Source: a virus
Direction: 5' to 3' (one strand)
Virus record (IMG/VR): IMGVR_UViG_3300017989_000290
Span: 1-32,818 of that record
DNA length: 32,818 bases
A program made the position numbers and the translations under genes. Below the pieces are notes generated by a model. The model worked only from the letters and a program-made list of their open reading frames with translations, was not told the origin of the DNA and did not search any database. Every line of letters begins with the position of its first letter. Within the stretch, counting starts at the first letter, position 1. Below, one piece after another: positions 31,894-32,818 of the stretch.

Positions 31894-31950
31894 GTCGAAC
31901 AAGGCGTCCGAGGCGACGCTTGACAGCGCGCCTCAACTTGATCGTTAGTC
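31894..31950 (+). repeat. attC site of cassette 4
   Basis: R'' AGTCGAAC (31893-31900) exactly complements GTTCGACT at 31680. Left arm GAGGCG, extra A, CGCT; loop TGAC; right arm AGCG, CGCCTC. R' GTTAGTC (31944-31950). No matching GACTAAC is seen further right, so the array probably ends here. Confidence 0.85.
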
Positions 31951-32070
31951 GTCGTATCCAATCGGTACTGTCTCAATTTTGCACCCATTATCACACATCT
32001 GGAGCAATATGCTTTCGCAGTTCATTGGGCTGATGGCAGACGCCAGCACCGGGCTTGCCAATTCTGCCAT
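31945..32070 (-). CDS. Small hypothetical protein (41 aa)
   Basis: MAELASPVLASAISPMNCES plus 21 residues, with GGGGA eight bases before the ATG. Its TAA stop lies in the R' box of the last attC. Three Cys. No family recognised. Confidence 0.45.
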   Translation of the reverse strand: MAELASPVLASAISPMNCESILLQMCDNGCKIETVPIGYDD

Positions 32071-32127
32071 AGCTGTAATCCCCAGCTTGCGTTCTGCTCT
32101 GACCTCTTGTCACACTTCCTTATCTAC

Positions 32128-32295
32128 TCATTCGATCTCCTTGCTGTCCAACACCGCCTGGGCCAAGCTTCCGCCGACGAGAAACGAGAAACCAGAGCAA
32201 ACAAAGCACGCAAAGAATGCGCCTATGCCATACTGATAACCGATGCATGCGTTGACAGCCGAGCCAAGCAGGAAAAATACGAGTGCTGCTTTCAT
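32128..32295 (-). CDS. Small two-span membrane protein (55 aa)
   Basis: MKAALVFFLLGSAVNACIGY followed by IGAFFACFVCSGFSFLVGGS, then a polar end (DSKEIE). Two adjacent hydrophobic segments of 15-20 residues suggest a hairpin membrane protein. GAGG seven bases upstream, and an ATGA overlap with the preceding gene. Holin is one possibility, but no lysis gene lies beside it. About 57 bases downstream hold nothing clear. Confidence 0.65.
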   Translation of the reverse strand: MKAALVFFLLGSAVNACIGYQYGIGAFFACFVCSGFSFLVGGSLAQAVLDSKEIE

Positions 32296-32435
32296 TCTTG
32301 ATCCTCAATCAACTTTGCCGCCCGCATAATAATTTCGCGGTCGCGGCCGTCGAACTTCTCTGCGTACTTCGTGACGATCAGAACGTCTTTATGTTTCTGC
32401 CTGGACTGCGCGACTTTGACCTCGGTTTCGTCCAT
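32292..32435 (-). CDS. Small charged protein (47 aa)
   Basis: MDETEVKVAQSRQKHKDVLI, then YAEKFDGRDREIIMRAAKLI and the end EDQE. The start shares one base with the preceding stop and the end has an ATGA overlap. Helical and charged. Overlaps on both sides make it a likely real gene; function unknown. Confidence 0.6.
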   Translation of the reverse strand: MDETEVKVAQSRQKHKDVLIVTKYAEKFDGRDREIIMRAAKLIEDQE

Positions 32436-32602
32436 CACTCGGCTTCCTCAACAACTTCCCGGACAACACACTCGCAGTTTGGGCAGATCCCGGTGAACCA
32501 GTCAGGATCAAACCTGTTGACAAACTCACCTTCTATCGTCACGGCAGATCCGCAACGTGGGCATGTGGTGACGGCGTGGTGCAGCGTGTTTTCGCGTTTC
32601 AT
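32435..32602 (-). CDS. Small zinc-ribbon protein (55 aa)
   Basis: From MKRENTLHHAVTTCPRCGSA; ATGA overlap with the upstream gene. Two CxxC knuckles (CPRCG and CPNCE) about 25 residues apart form a simple zinc ribbon, with an acidic C-terminus (VVREVVEEAE). Such proteins are common in phages and may bind nucleic acid or host proteins. Confidence 0.7.
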   Translation of the reverse strand: MKRENTLHHAVTTCPRCGSAVTIEGEFVNRFDPDWFTGICPNCECVVREVVEEAE

Positions 32603-32818
32603 GGGTTGTCCTTTTGTATATCTAGTAACGAGTTGGACCTCGGGGCCACACTCCACAGGTGCGCCATGATCTGGTCGGCTATCTCATTCGCCTCGGCGTG
32701 CGTCAGTTTGCCGTCCGCGCCGTCGAAGATCGGCATGGCTATGTTCGCCTGCCATGCGTCAGCATACCCGCAGTCATTCTGCAAGGCGTCCTGCATCGTG
32801 CGGTACGCCCTCGCAACG
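32599..32818 (-). CDS. Small phage protein, 5' end outside window
   Basis: The frame is open to the right edge (ARAYRT before MQDALQNDCGYADAWQANIA), so the gene probably starts outside. The WQANIAMPIFDGADGKLTHAEANEIADQIM core matches a common short phage protein with a Trp-x-x-Asn-Ile-Ala helix pair. The last ten residues (SLLDIQKDNP) are encoded by the attI-like motif, as in the PAPS-type gene. Confidence 0.65.
   Translation of the reverse strand, partial: VARAYRTMQDALQNDCGYADAWQANIAMPIFDGADGKLTHAEANEIADQIMAHLWSVAPRSNSLLDIQKDNP
32614..32636 (+). repeat. attI-like 23-base motif, copy 3
   Basis: Contains ATCTAGTAACGAGTTGG, with GTT at 32632-32634. By the rule seen in the other arrays, the following unit should close with GGTCCAAC and an attC to the right, outside this window. 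Confidence 0.55.

Noticed and set aside
31261-31950. Intrinsic terminators or CRISPR repeats in the cassette region
   Set aside because: The palindromes lack T-runs, differ in stem sequence from copy to copy, flank genes rather than spacers, and carry the R-box complement rule of attC sites.
31944-32601. A fifth cassette after the last attC of the array
   Set aside because: No GACTAAC closing box or palindrome is found up to the next attI-like motif, so this stretch is taken as backbone.

Overview
The window is a piece of a tailed double-stranded DNA phage or prophage. Essentially every supported gene is on the minus strand, so the transcription order runs from high to low coordinates. Genes are tightly packed and many junctions are 1-4 base ATGA, TGATG or TAATG overlaps. 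The virion genes suggest a long-tailed phage: a large terminase, portal, scaffold, P22-like coat protein, connectors, tail tube candidate and tape measure. Three proteins carry export signals (two in the virion block, one lipoprotein), which suggests a Gram-negative host. The Asn/Thr-rich fibre resembles proteins of the Verrucomicrobiota/Kiritimatiellota group, but that is a weak inference. I recognise no integrase, DNA polymerase, helicase or lysis cassette here.

Structural half, about 1-19750, in transcription order: small terminase (19747), large terminase, portal, a 330-base non-coding gap with a candidate small RNA, scaffold, coat, a signal-peptide head-fibre-like protein, a small head protein, a terminator, connector proteins including a Mu gpF-like one, tail tube candidate, two short overlapping genes at the tail-chaperone position, tape measure, three distal tail genes, and a very large secreted-type fibre that runs off the left edge.

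Accessory half, about 19600-29100: a chain of small coupled genes. It includes a triple zinc-module Lar-like protein, a HEXXH protein, two ParB-like proteins, a papain-like protease, two paralogous radical SAM proteins, a methyltransferase-like protein, an HNH endonuclease, a DUF488 protein, a ribbon-helix-helix candidate with direct-repeat operator sites, and a lipoprotein. Together they suggest host takeover, anti-restriction and possibly nucleic acid modification.

Right end, about 29100-32818: this is the most unusual part. Small phage genes are separated by 57-61 base imperfect palindromes with the architecture of integron attC recombination sites. These are AAC/GTT R boxes, 8-9 base unpaired spacers, a paired L box and, in most sites, one extra A in the left arm. 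In five consecutive tests the first eight bases of a cassette (GTT plus five) are the exact reverse complement of the R box that closes the same cassette. A 23-base attI-like motif stands in front of the first cassette of two arrays and occurs a third time at 32614. The phage therefore appears to carry an integron-type gene-cassette array of accessory genes, all oriented with phage transcription and antisense to canonical attC polarity.
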